Shown: in pieces, positions 18,201-26,873 of the stretch
How the letters are laid out: the number at the start of each line of letters is the position of its first letter
How positions within the stretch are numbered: position 1 is the first letter of the stretch
Origin: Anaerolineae bacterium
Lineage (GTDB): Bacteria; Chloroflexota; Anaerolineae; Aggregatilineales; Phototrophicaceae
Length of the DNA stretch: 64,000 nt
Direction: 5' to 3'
Assembly (NCBI GenBank): GCA_025055175.1
Contig: JANWYT010000019.1
Coordinates: 44,480-108,479 of the forward strand
Made by a program: the position numbers and the translations under genes
The notes under the pieces: model-generated
The model's input: the letters and a program-made list of their open reading frames with translations, nothing else
Database searches by the model: none
What the model was told of the DNA's origin: nothing

Positions 18201-19649
18201 GTCGCTGATGATGGGCTGCAAGAGCGGACGATCATAAAAATCAGCGCGGATGGCTACCACCAAGCGCAAGCGGCTGTTGGCGCGCACGACGGCGCGGTGC
18301 AAGCTGGCCATGAAGCGATTGATGACCTGCTCGTCCTCAACTTGGGTGAAGACTTCCTCGAACTGGTCGATGAACAGGAACAATTCGCTAGAGTCGGGGG
18401 GCAGCAGTTCATCGAGCAAGTCAGCGAAGCCATCTTCATGAGCGCGCAGACGCTCTTTGAGATTCTTAGGCGGCTGAGAGGCCAGGCCTGTCAGGACGTT
18501 CTCTAGCTCGTCAAAGGGTTGCCCACCTGGCACGATCAAATCGTAGAACCAGCGATCTGAGCCGGGCAGGCCGCCCGCGCGCAGCGCAGGGATGAGACCG
18601 GCGCGCACCACCGAAGATTTGCCACTTCCGCTAGGGCCAACCACCACCATAAAACGCGAGAAAGGCCCTTGTTCGTTCAGGCGGCGCAACAAGCGCTGCA
18701 CCAGGGCTTCGCGGCCGAAGAAATTGGCGGCGTCAGCTTCCTGGAAGGCGCGCAGACCTTTGTACGGGTTGAGGAGGATAGCACTGGCTTCAGTACTGAG
18801 CGTGGTCTTAATGTCGATGGGAAGGCTTTGTCTGCTGGCCTGCTGGAAGGCATGAGTCAGGCTGAGCGCGTCTGGATAGCGCATTCTGGCGTCGAAGGCG
18901 GTTGCTTTTTGCAGGACTTCATCCAGGCCCACGGGTAGATCAGGCCGCAGGCTGCGCAACAGCGGCAAAGGCGTCACTTGTCGCTGCTGGAGGAGCTGCG
19001 TCACCGAGAGTTCCTCCAAGTTGGGAAAGGGGTGGCTGCCCGTGAGCATTTCATAGAGGACGATCCCCAGGCTGTAAATGTCCCCCTGCGACGAGATGAG
19101 GCCGCCAGCCAACTGCTCTGGGGAAGCATAGGCTGGTGAACCCATGCCCGCGAATTCATCGCCTCCCTGTTTGAGGATTTGGGCAATGCCGAAATCAGCC
19201 AGATAAGCGTTGCCATCATCGTCTAGCAGGATATTCTCTGGCTTAATGTCGCGGTGGACGACGCCGTAGCGGTGAGCCAGAGCCAGGGCAGCGGCGACGT
19301 TCTCTAGGACGCGGCTCACTTGGTTCAAAGGCAGTGGGCCATTGTCAATCTGGCTGCGCAAGTGACCACCGCGCAACCAGCGCATGACGATGTACGCGCC
19401 CTCAGGGTCGCGCCAATAATCGTACAGCGGCACAATGTAGGGGTGTTCTAGGCCGGCGACTAGTTGAGCTTCTGCTTCGAAGCGGCGGATGAAGTTAGGG
19501 TGGTTGGCGAAGGCCGGCCAGATGATCTTGATGGCGACTTCGCGCTCTACGACAGCTTGGCGCGCACGATAGACCGCGCCAAAACCGCCCATGCCAATCA
19601 GGCCTTCTAGCTCATAGCTCTTGATGACGCGGCCTACTTGATTGTCCAT
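15228..19649 (-). CDS. Ser/Thr kinase - STAND NTPase - WD40 sensor 1
   Basis: This is a giant 1473-aa signalling protein. Residues 1-270 are a Hanks-type kinase: glycine loop IGMGGFGAVY, Lys41, HRD with D134, DFG at 152-154, and ASPEQL. From about 290 comes a STAND NTPase opening NPYKGLRAFQEADAANFFGRE, with P-loop VGPSGSGKSS near 340 and Walker B-like LFLFIDQFEEVF. A single hydrophobic helix (RLLVAFVTVAFFGALALSAF, about 765-785) separates these from 14 WD40-like units, enough for two seven-bladed propellers. The C-terminus has a Cys pair (DFTCLERTQYSIEPLCPAS). I infer an outside sensor and inside kinase. It lies 36 nt after the 177-aa gene and probably shares its transcript. Confidence 0.9.
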   Translation of the reverse strand: MDNQVGRVIKSYELEGLIGMGGFGAVYRARQAVVEREVAIKIIWPAFANHPNFIRRFEAEAQLVAGLEHPYIVPLYDYWRDPEGAYIVMRWLRGGHLRSQIDNGPLPLNQVSRVLENVAAALALAHRYGVVHRDIKPENILLDDDGNAYLADFGIAQILKQGGDEFAGMGSPAYASPEQLAGGLISSQGDIYSLGIVLYEMLTGSHPFPNLEELSVTQLLQQRQVTPLPLLRSLRPDLPVGLDEVLQKATAFDARMRYPDALSLTHAFQQASRQSLPIDIKTTLSTEASAILLNPYKGLRAFQEADAANFFGREALVQRLLRRLNEQGPFSRFMVVVGPSGSGKSSVVRAGLIPALRAGGLPGSDRWFYDLIVPGGQPFDELENVLTGLASQPPKNLKERLRAHEDGFADLLDELLPPDSSELFLFIDQFEEVFTQVEDEQVINRFMASLHRAVVRANSRLRLVVAIRADFYDRPLLQPIISDMVRDRSEVVVPLSSSELERAIVEPTQRVGVTYDPGLVTAIINEVKEQPGALPLLQYALSELFELREGSVISPLAYKEMGGVRGALARRADAIYQEQAAPQREAMRQLFLRLITLGEGTEDTRRRALLSEVTAIRDADETTDDVAIMRQVIDTLGKARLLTFDRDPLTRSPTVEVAHEAIIREWSRLRAWLDDSRNDVRFQRALSSMAQEWHNAKRDPSYLLRGVRLEQYERWAQETTLLLTESEREFLDFSIAERLRREQEKRRQREREEQLKRQSITRLRLLVAFVTVAFFGALALSAFAFNERARAEQSAIEANRNAAFSQSIAYEASARNALADDDGDLALALALLSASGAEPPPQSLTTLANVAQARGTRMVLRGHSAWVTSVDINRQQTLIASASTDATVRLWDAASGAERAVLRGHNGDIEAVVFSPAGDLVASAAADFLVIVWDVAQSQERVRLTGHSAPVRSLAFSADGRTLYSGASDNLIIAWDVETGQERARYAAHQAAATVLAISPDGQTLLSGARDGRLLLLNAADGQIVRDFVGHRSAITGADFSADGASAISASADGTMILWDVANGVEVRRLLGNTSEVRGVAFHPDGRTLISATVDGLLRLWSAENGLELARLKGHSDALLSLKISTDGYLAVTGAKDNSIRVWNVGNPGEVRRYLGHQNRLTELIFSREGERFFSASADRTLRIWDTASGREAQRFTYEVPITASALDSSERTLLIGSRRGLLFQVNAQTGEEIARLSSHTANVQAVAYLPDGQRAISADSDGVIVLWNLATTLEERRYQEGGRGITDLVVSTDGLHFASASDDGLITVYRVTDGREVTRLRGHSAAVYSLALSPNGAVLASVGRDGVVILWDWLAGRERARLLGVDIDILWSVAYSPDGSRLLVGSSSGLLTLWDVQTLRVAQQFRLSNGPVFALAFHPRANLALSGDVADITAWRTFSDDLIDWARSNRYVRDFTCLERTQYSIEPLCPAS

Positions 19650-19685
19650 GCCAAACTCGTTTCGGGCTTTCGCCAGCCCATGCGC

Positions 19686-20219
19686 TCATTCTTGTGGATT
19701 GTTGAGACCTTGCAGCTCGTTGGTGTCTGTGATCTCTCCGACCAACCACTTCAGGCACTTAGCGCGGTTGTAAAAAGTCTTGTAGCGGATGGCGGGGTGT
19801 TCGCGGTTGAGATAGTTCATCAGGGTGCGGTTGGTCTGGCCCGACAGAGACAGATTGAAGTTGACCGCCACTTTGGCACGCCAATCAGGATACTCATCGA
19901 ATAGGCGCTCTACCAGTATACGCCCCTCAGGCGTCACACCGATGTTGAGCATGTCGAAATTGACCAGCGCTGCGTACTGCAAAGAGACGCCAGCCTGTGA
20001 TAAGTCGTGCAGGGCTAGATAGGGCATGGGTCTCTCCCAGGCTTGTAGCGACTCCAGCACAGCCGAAGCCCAAGTGTCAACGATCTGGGGAGAAGCTGCC
20101 ACTAGCTTATAAAGGACGACGCGGCGGTTGTAGTACCACTCACGGTTGAGGCCAGTCGTCAGCTTTTCGACCTCATCGGGTATGATCGGCGGCGTTTCTG
20201 AGGACAATGTGGCCTCCAA
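19686..20219 (-). CDS. Unknown 177-aa protein linked to kinase giant 1
   Basis: I do not recognise this family with confidence. The protein is soluble, with no signal peptide or membrane helix. The middle part alternates predicted strands and helices (MPYLALHDLSQAGVSL, AALVNFDMLNIGV, RILVERLFDEYPDWRAKVAVNFNLSLSGQ), which recalls STAS/SpoIIAA-like folds; that is a guess from pattern only. It sits 36 nt upstream of the kinase gene on the same strand, so a role as partner, substrate or regulator of that kinase is plausible. Confidence 0.75.
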   Translation of the reverse strand: MEATLSSETPPIIPDEVEKLTTGLNREWYYNRRVVLYKLVAASPQIVDTWASAVLESLQAWERPMPYLALHDLSQAGVSLQYAALVNFDMLNIGVTPEGRILVERLFDEYPDWRAKVAVNFNLSLSGQTNRTLMNYLNREHPAIRYKTFYNRAKCLKWLVGEITDTNELQGLNNPQE

Positions 20220-20270
20220 GGGAATGTGAGAGCCATCGACTTCGGTCTAAGTAGAGCAGAGCTTGTTTAA

Positions 20271-20310
20271 GCAGGTGTCAAACAGGTTTTAATGTCGCGT
20301 AAACACCTGC
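20271..20310 (-). repeat. Inverted repeat in the gap before the 177-aa gene
   Basis: GCAGGTGT (20271-20278) and ACACCTGC (20303-20310) form perfect 8-bp arms 24 nt apart. They lie between the end of the FtsX-like gene and the start of the 177-aa gene. The minus strand also has TTGACA at 20276-20281 overlapping one arm, without a good -10. The repeat could be an operator for the kinase operon or a weak terminator for the permease gene. Confidence 0.4.
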
Positions 20311-20330
20311 CTACTAAGAGAACAATGATT

Positions 20331-23189
20331 TCATTCATAGCGTAGCACATTCAAGGGTTTTTCACTAGAAGCGTCCCAGGCAATGCTGAGCGCTGCTGCC
20401 AGGGCGATCAGCACGCACAGCAGCATGAGCAGGAAGGCAGCGCCAACAGAGATAGGTGTCCCCAGAGGTGCGCGGCTCAGCAGGATCAGCAGACCAACCA
20501 AGCCCAGGCCGACGCCGATTAGGCCACCCACTAAACCTAGCAGACCGTTCTCCAGTAAGAGGATAAGCAGCACACGTTCGCGCTGCAACCCAATAGATTT
20601 CATGACGGCGATCTCGCGGCGGCGCTCTAGCGTCGCTAGTGCGACGGAATTGGCGATGACCACGCCACCTACTACTAGGCCCAGAGCAGCCACTAGCAGC
20701 GGGAAAGCGGTGAACTGGCCTAAGATGGTCAGGATGAATTGGTTGATGACGGCAGTCTCTAGCAGAAAAGTCGTGCGATCCTGAGCCAGCGCGCGTCGCA
20801 GCAGCGCAATCTGCGAGTCAGGGATTTGCGCCGAGATGCGAATCTGCGACGGCGCACGATCTGCAGGGAAAGAGTCGGCGGGAGCGTAGCTGGTGGAGAA
20901 CGCCAAACTGAACTGCGTCGTCTGTTCGGCCAGGCCCACAACGAGGAATTCTTGCTGAATGCGACGCGCACCAATGCCCAGGAAGCCACCCTGGCCGTAT
21001 TCCAGCAGCAGCGTATCGCCCACGCTCAGGCCCACGTCGTTGGTCGTGCCGTTGCGCGTGACGACGATGACTGCCTGACCCGCGTCCTGCGGGCTGAGGT
21101 TGCGACCTTCAGCGATGGTCAGCTCAGGCAGTGCGTCTAGATTGGTAGCGTTGATTGAGCCAATGCTGCTGCTGAGGCCACGCAGGCGAGCCGCGCCAAT
21201 GTCGCGCGGCGGGCCAAAGTTCTGCTCGGCGCTGGCATTGGCCTGCTGAGTCTGCCCATCTTGGCCAGCTTGGCTGCCGTCGTTTGACCCAAAGAAAGAG
21301 GTCTCGCGCAAGATTTGGCGCAGGGTTTCAGCGTTTTGCAGCGTGCCATCGGCTTTACGCACCCCCACTAAGTCGTAGTTGTACGAGCGATTGACGGTAT
21401 AGCTGATCGGGCCTGGCAAGGCAGCCAGGGCTTGTTCAACGCGGGCCAGCCCCGTCTCGCCACCGCCAACCTGGATGAAGATATTGTCGCCGCTGAGGAA
21501 GTTCTGGCTGATGACGCTGGAGACCGAGTCTGCCAACAGAGTAATCAGGCTGAGGGAGAAGACGCCCACCACCAGAGCCAGCAGCGTGCTAGCACCGCGC
21601 GCTCGCGCCGCCAGCATTTCGCGCAGGGCAATCTTCAAGTCGACCACGCCGAAGCTAGGGAACGCGCGCGCCAAAAACCAGATGACGACAATTAGCAGAC
21701 CGTAGAGCAGGAAAGCCGCGCCAAAAGCACCCACGATCACCAGAGCCGATTGCAGCAGGCTGTTGAGGATGGTGTTGGCCACCAGGATCAGGGCCACTAT
21801 GATGGCCAGCAGCGCCAAAGCCGTCCTCCCCCATCCCATCGTCGGCAGTGGGCTTTCGTTGGGGTGCAGGACGGCAGCTGGGCGCACCAAGCCAGCCGAG
21901 AGCGTCGGCAGGAAGCCGAAGACTGTCGTCACCAGCGTACCGACGACCAGGCCACCGACAACAGCCGAGGGCGCAACCTCAAAGGGCAGCAGAGCCCCCA
22001 GAAGGTTCTCGGCCACGCCACGAATGAAGAAAACCATCACCCAGCCCAGGCCAACGCCGAGGACGCTTCCGATCAGGCCCATGAGGGCAGCTTCGACCAG
22101 GAACAAGCTGGTGATCTGTTGAGCTTGCAGGCCCAGCGTCTTGAGGACGGCAATTTCTTGGGTGCGGCGACGCACCACCACTTGCATGGTGTTGACAATG
22201 CCAATGCTGCCCAACAGCAACGAAATCAAGCCCATGACCGTCACCAGCTGGTTGACGTTGTCCGTAAGGAGTTGATAGGTGCGGCGCAAGTCTTCAGTAG
22301 TGGTGGCGCGCAAGAAGTCGAAGCGCTCCAGAAGAGCCTCCTCCACTTGCGCCACGTTCAACGTCGGGTCAAGCTCCACATAGACTACGTCAGCCTGGAA
22401 AGGCAGATCGGGGAACAGCTCACGTGAACGAACATCCAGCAGGTAGAAGCCGTTGAGGGCCGCCAGAGCGTCCTGAAAAGGATTGCGCACTTCGTCCTCG
22501 GTGCGGACGATCAAGCGCACGGTGAAGGGAACATCGAGGCCCTGGAGCGTCACGGAATCCCCCACTTGTGCGCCGAGTCGCTCAGCCGCGTTCTGGCCTA
22601 GAGCCAAATCCGTCGGTTCACGCAAAGCTTCGGCTAGGCTCAAGCCCTGCGAGTCGGTCAAACGGCCATAGAAAGGATAGAGCGCGACCTCGATCATCAC
22701 CGGCACGATGCCGATGATTTGCTCTTGAGTTCGAGGATGAGTGATGATCGTACCAGGGCCGCTGCCTGTGAAGACTGCCAGAGGGTTGCTGATGGACTGA
22801 CGATAGGTCAGACGTGCCTGGCCAGGGTAAGTCTGCTCAAACCACTGACGCAGAGCCAGCACGCCCTGTTCTGTGAGAGCGTAGCTCGTCCCTTGCTGCC
22901 CGCCAAAGTTAATCTCAGAGCCGCTGAGCAGTCCCTCGGCGACCGCAGCGCGCAGTCGTGCTTCATTTTCGGGGTTGGTGGCGTTGCGCGCCAACACTTG
23001 CATATCTCCGCGATTGTTCTGCTGGAGGTTGCTCGTCAGCGTCGCACCGATCATAGCAGCCAGCGTTTGCAGGCTGACGACAGCCGAGACGCCAGCAGCG
23101 ATGCACAACAGCGCAAAGAGCGTGCGCCGACCGTTGACGACCAGGTCGTTCCAGGAGTGTCGCAAATAGAAGATCAGACGCAGCAGCAT
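20331..23189 (-). CDS. FtsX/MacB-type ABC permease, duplicated
   Basis: This large inner-membrane permease of about 952 aa contains two FtsX-like units. Each has one N-terminal helix, a large external MacB-type domain, then three or more helices (LVTVMGLISLLLGSIGIVNTM with VRRRTQEIAVLKTLGL, and later VATLERRREIAVMKSIGLQ). The RRR(T/R)EIAV(L/M)K motif repeats in both halves, as in LolC/LolE-like duplicated permeases. Such proteins need a separate ATPase and typically move lipids or lipoproteins, or release envelope material mechanically. No ATPase gene adjoins it. The internal ATG at 23187-23189 (MLLRLIFYLRHSW) gives the usual N-terminus; the frame opens five codons earlier. Confidence 0.85.
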   Translation of the reverse strand: MLLRLIFYLRHSWNDLVVNGRRTLFALLCIAAGVSAVVSLQTLAAMIGATLTSNLQQNNRGDMQVLARNATNPENEARLRAAVAEGLLSGSEINFGGQQGTSYALTEQGVLALRQWFEQTYPGQARLTYRQSISNPLAVFTGSGPGTIITHPRTQEQIIGIVPVMIEVALYPFYGRLTDSQGLSLAEALREPTDLALGQNAAERLGAQVGDSVTLQGLDVPFTVRLIVRTEDEVRNPFQDALAALNGFYLLDVRSRELFPDLPFQADVVYVELDPTLNVAQVEEALLERFDFLRATTTEDLRRTYQLLTDNVNQLVTVMGLISLLLGSIGIVNTMQVVVRRRTQEIAVLKTLGLQAQQITSLFLVEAALMGLIGSVLGVGLGWVMVFFIRGVAENLLGALLPFEVAPSAVVGGLVVGTLVTTVFGFLPTLSAGLVRPAAVLHPNESPLPTMGWGRTALALLAIIVALILVANTILNSLLQSALVIVGAFGAAFLLYGLLIVVIWFLARAFPSFGVVDLKIALREMLAARARGASTLLALVVGVFSLSLITLLADSVSSVISQNFLSGDNIFIQVGGGETGLARVEQALAALPGPISYTVNRSYNYDLVGVRKADGTLQNAETLRQILRETSFFGSNDGSQAGQDGQTQQANASAEQNFGPPRDIGAARLRGLSSSIGSINATNLDALPELTIAEGRNLSPQDAGQAVIVVTRNGTTNDVGLSVGDTLLLEYGQGGFLGIGARRIQQEFLVVGLAEQTTQFSLAFSTSYAPADSFPADRAPSQIRISAQIPDSQIALLRRALAQDRTTFLLETAVINQFILTILGQFTAFPLLVAALGLVVGGVVIANSVALATLERRREIAVMKSIGLQRERVLLILLLENGLLGLVGGLIGVGLGLVGLLILLSRAPLGTPISVGAAFLLMLLCVLIALAAALSIAWDASSEKPLNVLRYE

Positions 23190-23379
23190 AGGGTCATCTT
23201 CCACCCTGAGCTTTTGGCTATGCCATTCGGCAAGTCTACTTCAAATGAAAATAGTATACAATAAAAAAGAAGCGCACTCCGCCTGAAGCCCTTGTCCAAA
23301 ACCTTGTTTGCCGTGATGATGACAGCTCTATCCACCTGCTCTGGTGATCCATACTTACACAAGTTCTGAGGAGAATGTC

Positions 23380-24303
23380 ATGCTCGTCGAAATCAAGCCG
23401 TATGGGGGTTGGGAACGAGCCTGCTATTTGCGCAGCAGCACGCTGGAGTTGGTCGTCACCCTGGAAGTCGGCCCACGCATTATCCACGCTGGGCTACTGG
23501 GCGGCCCGAATCACTTTGGGCAATTCGCAGAACAGATGGGCCAGCGCGGCGGCGACGAATGGCGCATCTACGGTGGTCATCGTCTGTGGCACGCCCCCGA
23601 GGATCGACAGCGCACCTACAGCCCAGACAACGACCCTGTCGAGATGAGCCAAGACGGCGAGACTGTTCACTTCGATCAACCGACAGATCACGTCGGCATT
23701 CGCAAACGTATCAGCCTGCGCATCCATCCCGACCAAGCCCAAGTCTATGTCGAACACCGCCTGACCAACGAGAACGCTTGGCCTGTCAGCCTGGCGCCTT
23801 GGAGCCTGAGCGTCATGCACCCTGGCGGACGAGCCATCCTGCCGCTACCCGCGCGCGGCGATCATGCCACCGATCTGCTGCCAGGCAATCGCCTCGTCCT
23901 GTGGAAGTACACCGACATGAGCGACGCGCGTTGGACGTGGGGACGCGACTACATCTTCCTAGATCAAGACGCGCAGAACGGCGCGCCGCAGAAGATCGGC
24001 TTAGGCTATGGTGGCCGCTTATGGCTAGCTTACGCCAATCATGGACAGGTCTTCATCAAGAGCTGCCTGGCCGATGACCGCCTGCCTTACGCCGATATGG
24101 GCAGCAGCCTAGAAGTCTTCACCAACTGGCGTATGTTGGAGCTGGAGACGCTCGGCTCACTCCAGCTGCTTGAGCCGGGCGCTCAGGCCGTCCATCGCGA
24201 AGATTGGCTCATCCTCGATCAGCAACCACGCCCCCAGACTGAAGCCGATGTCAAGCAGGGCCTCTTGCCCATCATCACAGCTTGGTTAGCACAGCTGACC
24301 TGA
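23380..24303 (+). CDS. Galactose-mutarotase-like protein (DUF4380-like)
   Basis: This soluble 307-aa protein probably has an aldose-1-epimerase-type beta-sandwich fold. Visible features are the strand-rich opening ELVVTLEVGPRIIHAGL, the GGHRLWHAPEDRQRTY segment with candidate sugar-binding His and Arg residues, and MHPGGRAILPLP. These resemble mutarotase-like proteins of unknown function. The ATG at 23380 is chosen for the strong GAGGAGA at 23368-23374; the longer frame from 23344 lacks one. It stands alone, convergent with the histidine kinase gene. The substrate is unknown. Confidence 0.75.
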   Translation: MLVEIKPYGGWERACYLRSSTLELVVTLEVGPRIIHAGLLGGPNHFGQFAEQMGQRGGDEWRIYGGHRLWHAPEDRQRTYSPDNDPVEMSQDGETVHFDQPTDHVGIRKRISLRIHPDQAQVYVEHRLTNENAWPVSLAPWSLSVMHPGGRAILPLPARGDHATDLLPGNRLVLWKYTDMSDARWTWGRDYIFLDQDAQNGAPQKIGLGYGGRLWLAYANHGQVFIKSCLADDRLPYADMGSSLEVFTNWRMLELETLGSLQLLEPGAQAVHREDWLILDQQPRPQTEADVKQGLLPIITAWLAQLT

Positions 24304-24348
24304 AAGGCTGCTGGCGTACCGCGCTTGACTGCTGCTCAGCATAGACTG

Positions 24349-25497
24349 CTAGAGCGCTGGCAGCATCACCCGAAAGGTCGTGCCTTGATCGACAATGCTG
24401 GAGACCTCAATCTGACCACCATGCAAGTCAACCAGAGACTTGACGATAGCTAAGCCTAACCCTGTGCCGTTGATAGGGCCATGACGCGGCGTCCTGACAC
24501 GATAAAAAGCGGTGAACAAGTGCGGCAGCGCTTCCTCTGGAATGCCGAAGCCGCTGTCGCGCACCTCTACTAACAGCGTCTCAGGCAAGCGCTCCAGCAC
24601 CACATGCACCTGGCCATTGGGCGGAGTATACTTGATAGCGTTGCTGATGAGGTTGTCGAAGAGTTGCTCCAGACGATTGGCATCGGCCAGCAGTCGGTAG
24701 GGGGCTTGGCCCAAGCTGTCGAACAACAGGTCGATGTGCGCCTGTTCCGCCAGAACGCGGAAACGCTGTGTCACGGCTTCTAGCAGAGCATAGAGGTCTA
24801 CCTCGGTCATGCGTATGTTGGCGCCAGTCTGTATCTGAGCCAGATCGAGAATGGCCGTGATGAGACGCTGCATTTTAGTCACGCCGTCTTGAATGCCGTC
24901 CAGGTAACGCCGCCCGTCAGGATGGTCTTTGACTTGAGGCAGGTCTCTGAGCAAGTTGAGATAGGCTGTGATGATGAACAGCGGATTCTTCAGGTCGTGA
25001 GTGGCCGCATAGATGAACTGATCCTTCATAGCATTGAGCATGTCGAAGGTCTCTTGGTCGCGTTGGCGCAGCGCTTCGATCAGAGCGTTCTTCTCGACGA
25101 GGGCCTGACGCTGACGAGCCAGCACGAGGTGATTCTCAACGCGAGCCAAGACTTCGCGGATTTGCAGTGGCTTGGTGATGTAGTCCACCCCACCAACTTC
25201 AAAGCCACGCACTATATCTTCGACTTCGTTGTGAGCGCTGATGAAGATGACAGGAATTTCGCGAGTGAGCGGATTGCGCTTTAGCTGTTCGCATACGTCA
25301 TAGCCGCTCATGATGGGCATTTGAATGTCCAACAAGATCAGGTCAAAAGGGGCGCTCGTATCGATCAACTCGAACGCTTGCCGACCACTGGTGGCCAGCG
25401 TCACGTTGTAGTCGCGCATGGCCAAGATGTCGCCCAAGACTTGCAAGTTCTCCTCATTGTCGTCAACGATCAAAACTCGTGCGTGAGAAATTTCCAT
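24349..25497 (-). CDS. Response regulator - histidine kinase hybrid
   Basis: This 382-aa cytoplasmic signalling protein has a receiver domain first (residues 5-125: VDDNEE acid pocket, LILLDIQMP with the phospho-Asp near 56, ISA and KPL), then a short coiled linker, a HisKA domain with ATHDLKNPL, and an HATPase domain (NLISNAIKYTPPNG, DSGFGIPEEALP, GTGLGLAIVKSLVDLHGG). The receiver-first order is typical of proteins receiving a signal from another kinase. No sensor or membrane segment is present. No cognate partner gene adjoins it. Confidence 0.93.
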   Translation of the reverse strand: MEISHARVLIVDDNEENLQVLGDILAMRDYNVTLATSGRQAFELIDTSAPFDLILLDIQMPIMSGYDVCEQLKRNPLTREIPVIFISAHNEVEDIVRGFEVGGVDYITKPLQIREVLARVENHLVLARQRQALVEKNALIEALRQRDQETFDMLNAMKDQFIYAATHDLKNPLFIITAYLNLLRDLPQVKDHPDGRRYLDGIQDGVTKMQRLITAILDLAQIQTGANIRMTEVDLYALLEAVTQRFRVLAEQAHIDLLFDSLGQAPYRLLADANRLEQLFDNLISNAIKYTPPNGQVHVVLERLPETLLVEVRDSGFGIPEEALPHLFTAFYRVRTPRHGPINGTGLGLAIVKSLVDLHGGQIEVSSIVDQGTTFRVMLPAL

Positions 25498-25534
25498 AGG
25501 CGACTCGCGTAGAAACAGACTCGTCTGGGCTTTC

Positions 25535-25984
25535 TCAGCTCATTCGGAAGAAGCCGTCAACGATGAGTTCAGGCACAGACTTGTGGACTTGCAGCAGGTC
25601 GCCAATGCGCGTCGCTGGATCAACTTCGTCAGCGCTTGTTGTCACTAGCACGGAGGCGAAGCTAGTCGTGCTGCCAGAGGTGGTGATGAGAAAATCTAAG
25701 TTGTAGGTACTGCCGGCTGCGACTGACCACTGCACAGTCAGCGCGTCGTTGGGCCAGGCACAGGTGTTGCCCTCGACGCGCGTCGTGCGCTCGTCCAGCG
25801 TCATCGTCGAAACAACAGCGCCGGCCGACACTTCGACGAAGCTGAAGCACCAGAAAGGCGCGGCGTCGGTGATCGTACCCTGGAATCGCAGACCTTCAGC
25901 TCGAACTGCCAGGGGTAAGGACGCCGAAGAGGAAGCAAGCGCAGCTATGCTGACAGATACGCCCGAAGACCGAAGGAAATGCAT
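25535..25984 (-). CDS. Small secreted protein of unknown function
   Basis: This is a 149-aa protein with a Sec-like signal sequence (MHFLRSSGVSVSIAALASSSASLPLAVRA), with cleavage likely after AVRA. The mature part is strand-rich, carries two Cys (FWCFSFVEV, GNTCAWPND) that may pair, and looks like a small beta-sandwich. I do not recognise the family. GGAG six bases before the ATG at 25982-25984 supports this start over one four codons upstream. It lies 37 nt upstream of the hybrid kinase gene on the same strand, so co-transcription is likely. Confidence 0.7.
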   Translation of the reverse strand: MHFLRSSGVSVSIAALASSSASLPLAVRAEGLRFQGTITDAAPFWCFSFVEVSAGAVVSTMTLDERTTRVEGNTCAWPNDALTVQWSVAAGSTYNLDFLITTSGSTTSFASVLVTTSADEVDPATRIGDLLQVHKSVPELIVDGFFRMS

Positions 25985-26375
25985 ACCAAGCTCCAATCGC
26001 AGTGTCAGCCTAAATGTACATCAGCACAGGCATTTCAGCAAACATTTGCCTCAAGCTGACCGAGGCATTAAAAGAGTTACGCCCCTTCTGTCCTTTTGTT
26101 ACCGCGCGGCTTCGATGCCTGGCAGAAATCTGCGCAAATATCGCGGCCTCCGCCAATGAAGGCGCTGCCCTAGCCCTCAGAATTGGGGCGTGTATTCATG
26201 GTACATTCTAAGCAGAGCGCAGTAGGCAATCTCATTCGTAAGAATAATACAGAAGACGCCACGTACACAAACAATTTGGACGTTAAAAATCATCGCAGGA
26301 TGCGGGTGTTCCTGGTCATCCAGCCTGAGTTGTGCCAGAATGCTAGAAAAGCCAGCACCTATCAAGAAGAAAACC
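25985..26375. other. 391-bp divergent gap, no gene seen
   Basis: This is the gap between the small secreted protein (minus) and the Fur-family gene (plus), more AT-rich than its surroundings. It should hold promoters for both directions. An imperfect palindrome around 26233-26248 (ATTCGTAAGAAT) could be a metal-regulator operator, but the arms are only 4 bp. No convincing -35/-10 pair, hairpin or small ORF with a ribosome site was found. Confidence 0.4.
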
Positions 26376-26837
26376 ATGAGCAGCCATCCCTCTCAGCTTC
26401 TCCACCGCGAGCGTTTGCGCCAGGCAGGCTACAAGATCACTCATGCGCGCCTGACCGTGCTGCAAGTCATCGAAGCACTAGGAAGCCACGTCACCTCAGC
26501 GCAGGTGCTGGACGGAGTCAATCAGGTTGACAGCGGCATAGGCCGCGCTAGCGTCTTCCGCACTTTGGATTTGCTGACGCGCCTGGGGATCATCCGCCCC
26601 ACGTATTTGGACAGCAGCAGCACGCCCAAATACGTCCTCATGCCGAATGGCCATCATCACCACGTCATCTGCACGCGCTGCCACCGCGTGATGGAATTCG
26701 ATGATTGCGGCCTGGAGGCTATGACGAAAGCCCTCGAAGCGCGTCTGCACGCTCGCATTCACGGCCACCTGCTGGAATTTTACGGAGAATGTGAAAGTTG
26801 CCTGAACAGTGGCCCACCGAGCGACCCCAATGAGTAG
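26376..26837 (+). CDS. Fur-family metalloregulator
   Basis: A 153-aa Fur/Zur/PerR-type DNA-binding repressor. The winged helix (RQAGYKITHARLTVLQVIEAL, SAQVLDGVNQVDSGIGRASVFRTLDLL) is followed by the metal-binding dimerisation half with HHHHVICTRCHRVMEFDDC and the second pair CESC. The CxxC/CxxC pattern indicates a structural zinc, and the His cluster the regulatory metal. Whether it senses iron, zinc or peroxide cannot be read from the sequence. The ATG at 26376 places MSSHPSQLLHRERL as the N-terminus; a Met 12 codons earlier lacks a ribosome site. Confidence 0.9.
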   Translation: MSSHPSQLLHRERLRQAGYKITHARLTVLQVIEALGSHVTSAQVLDGVNQVDSGIGRASVFRTLDLLTRLGIIRPTYLDSSSTPKYVLMPNGHHHHVICTRCHRVMEFDDCGLEAMTKALEARLHARIHGHLLEFYGECESCLNSGPPSDPNE

Positions 26838-26873
26838 AATAGGCGCACATCATCCACGCGGAGAGCTGCGCTC

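Noticed and set aside
26233..26248. Fur-box-like palindrome upstream of the Fur-family gene
   Set aside because: The arms (ATTC/GAAT) are only 4 bp and do not match the Fur, Zur or PerR consensus well enough to call.
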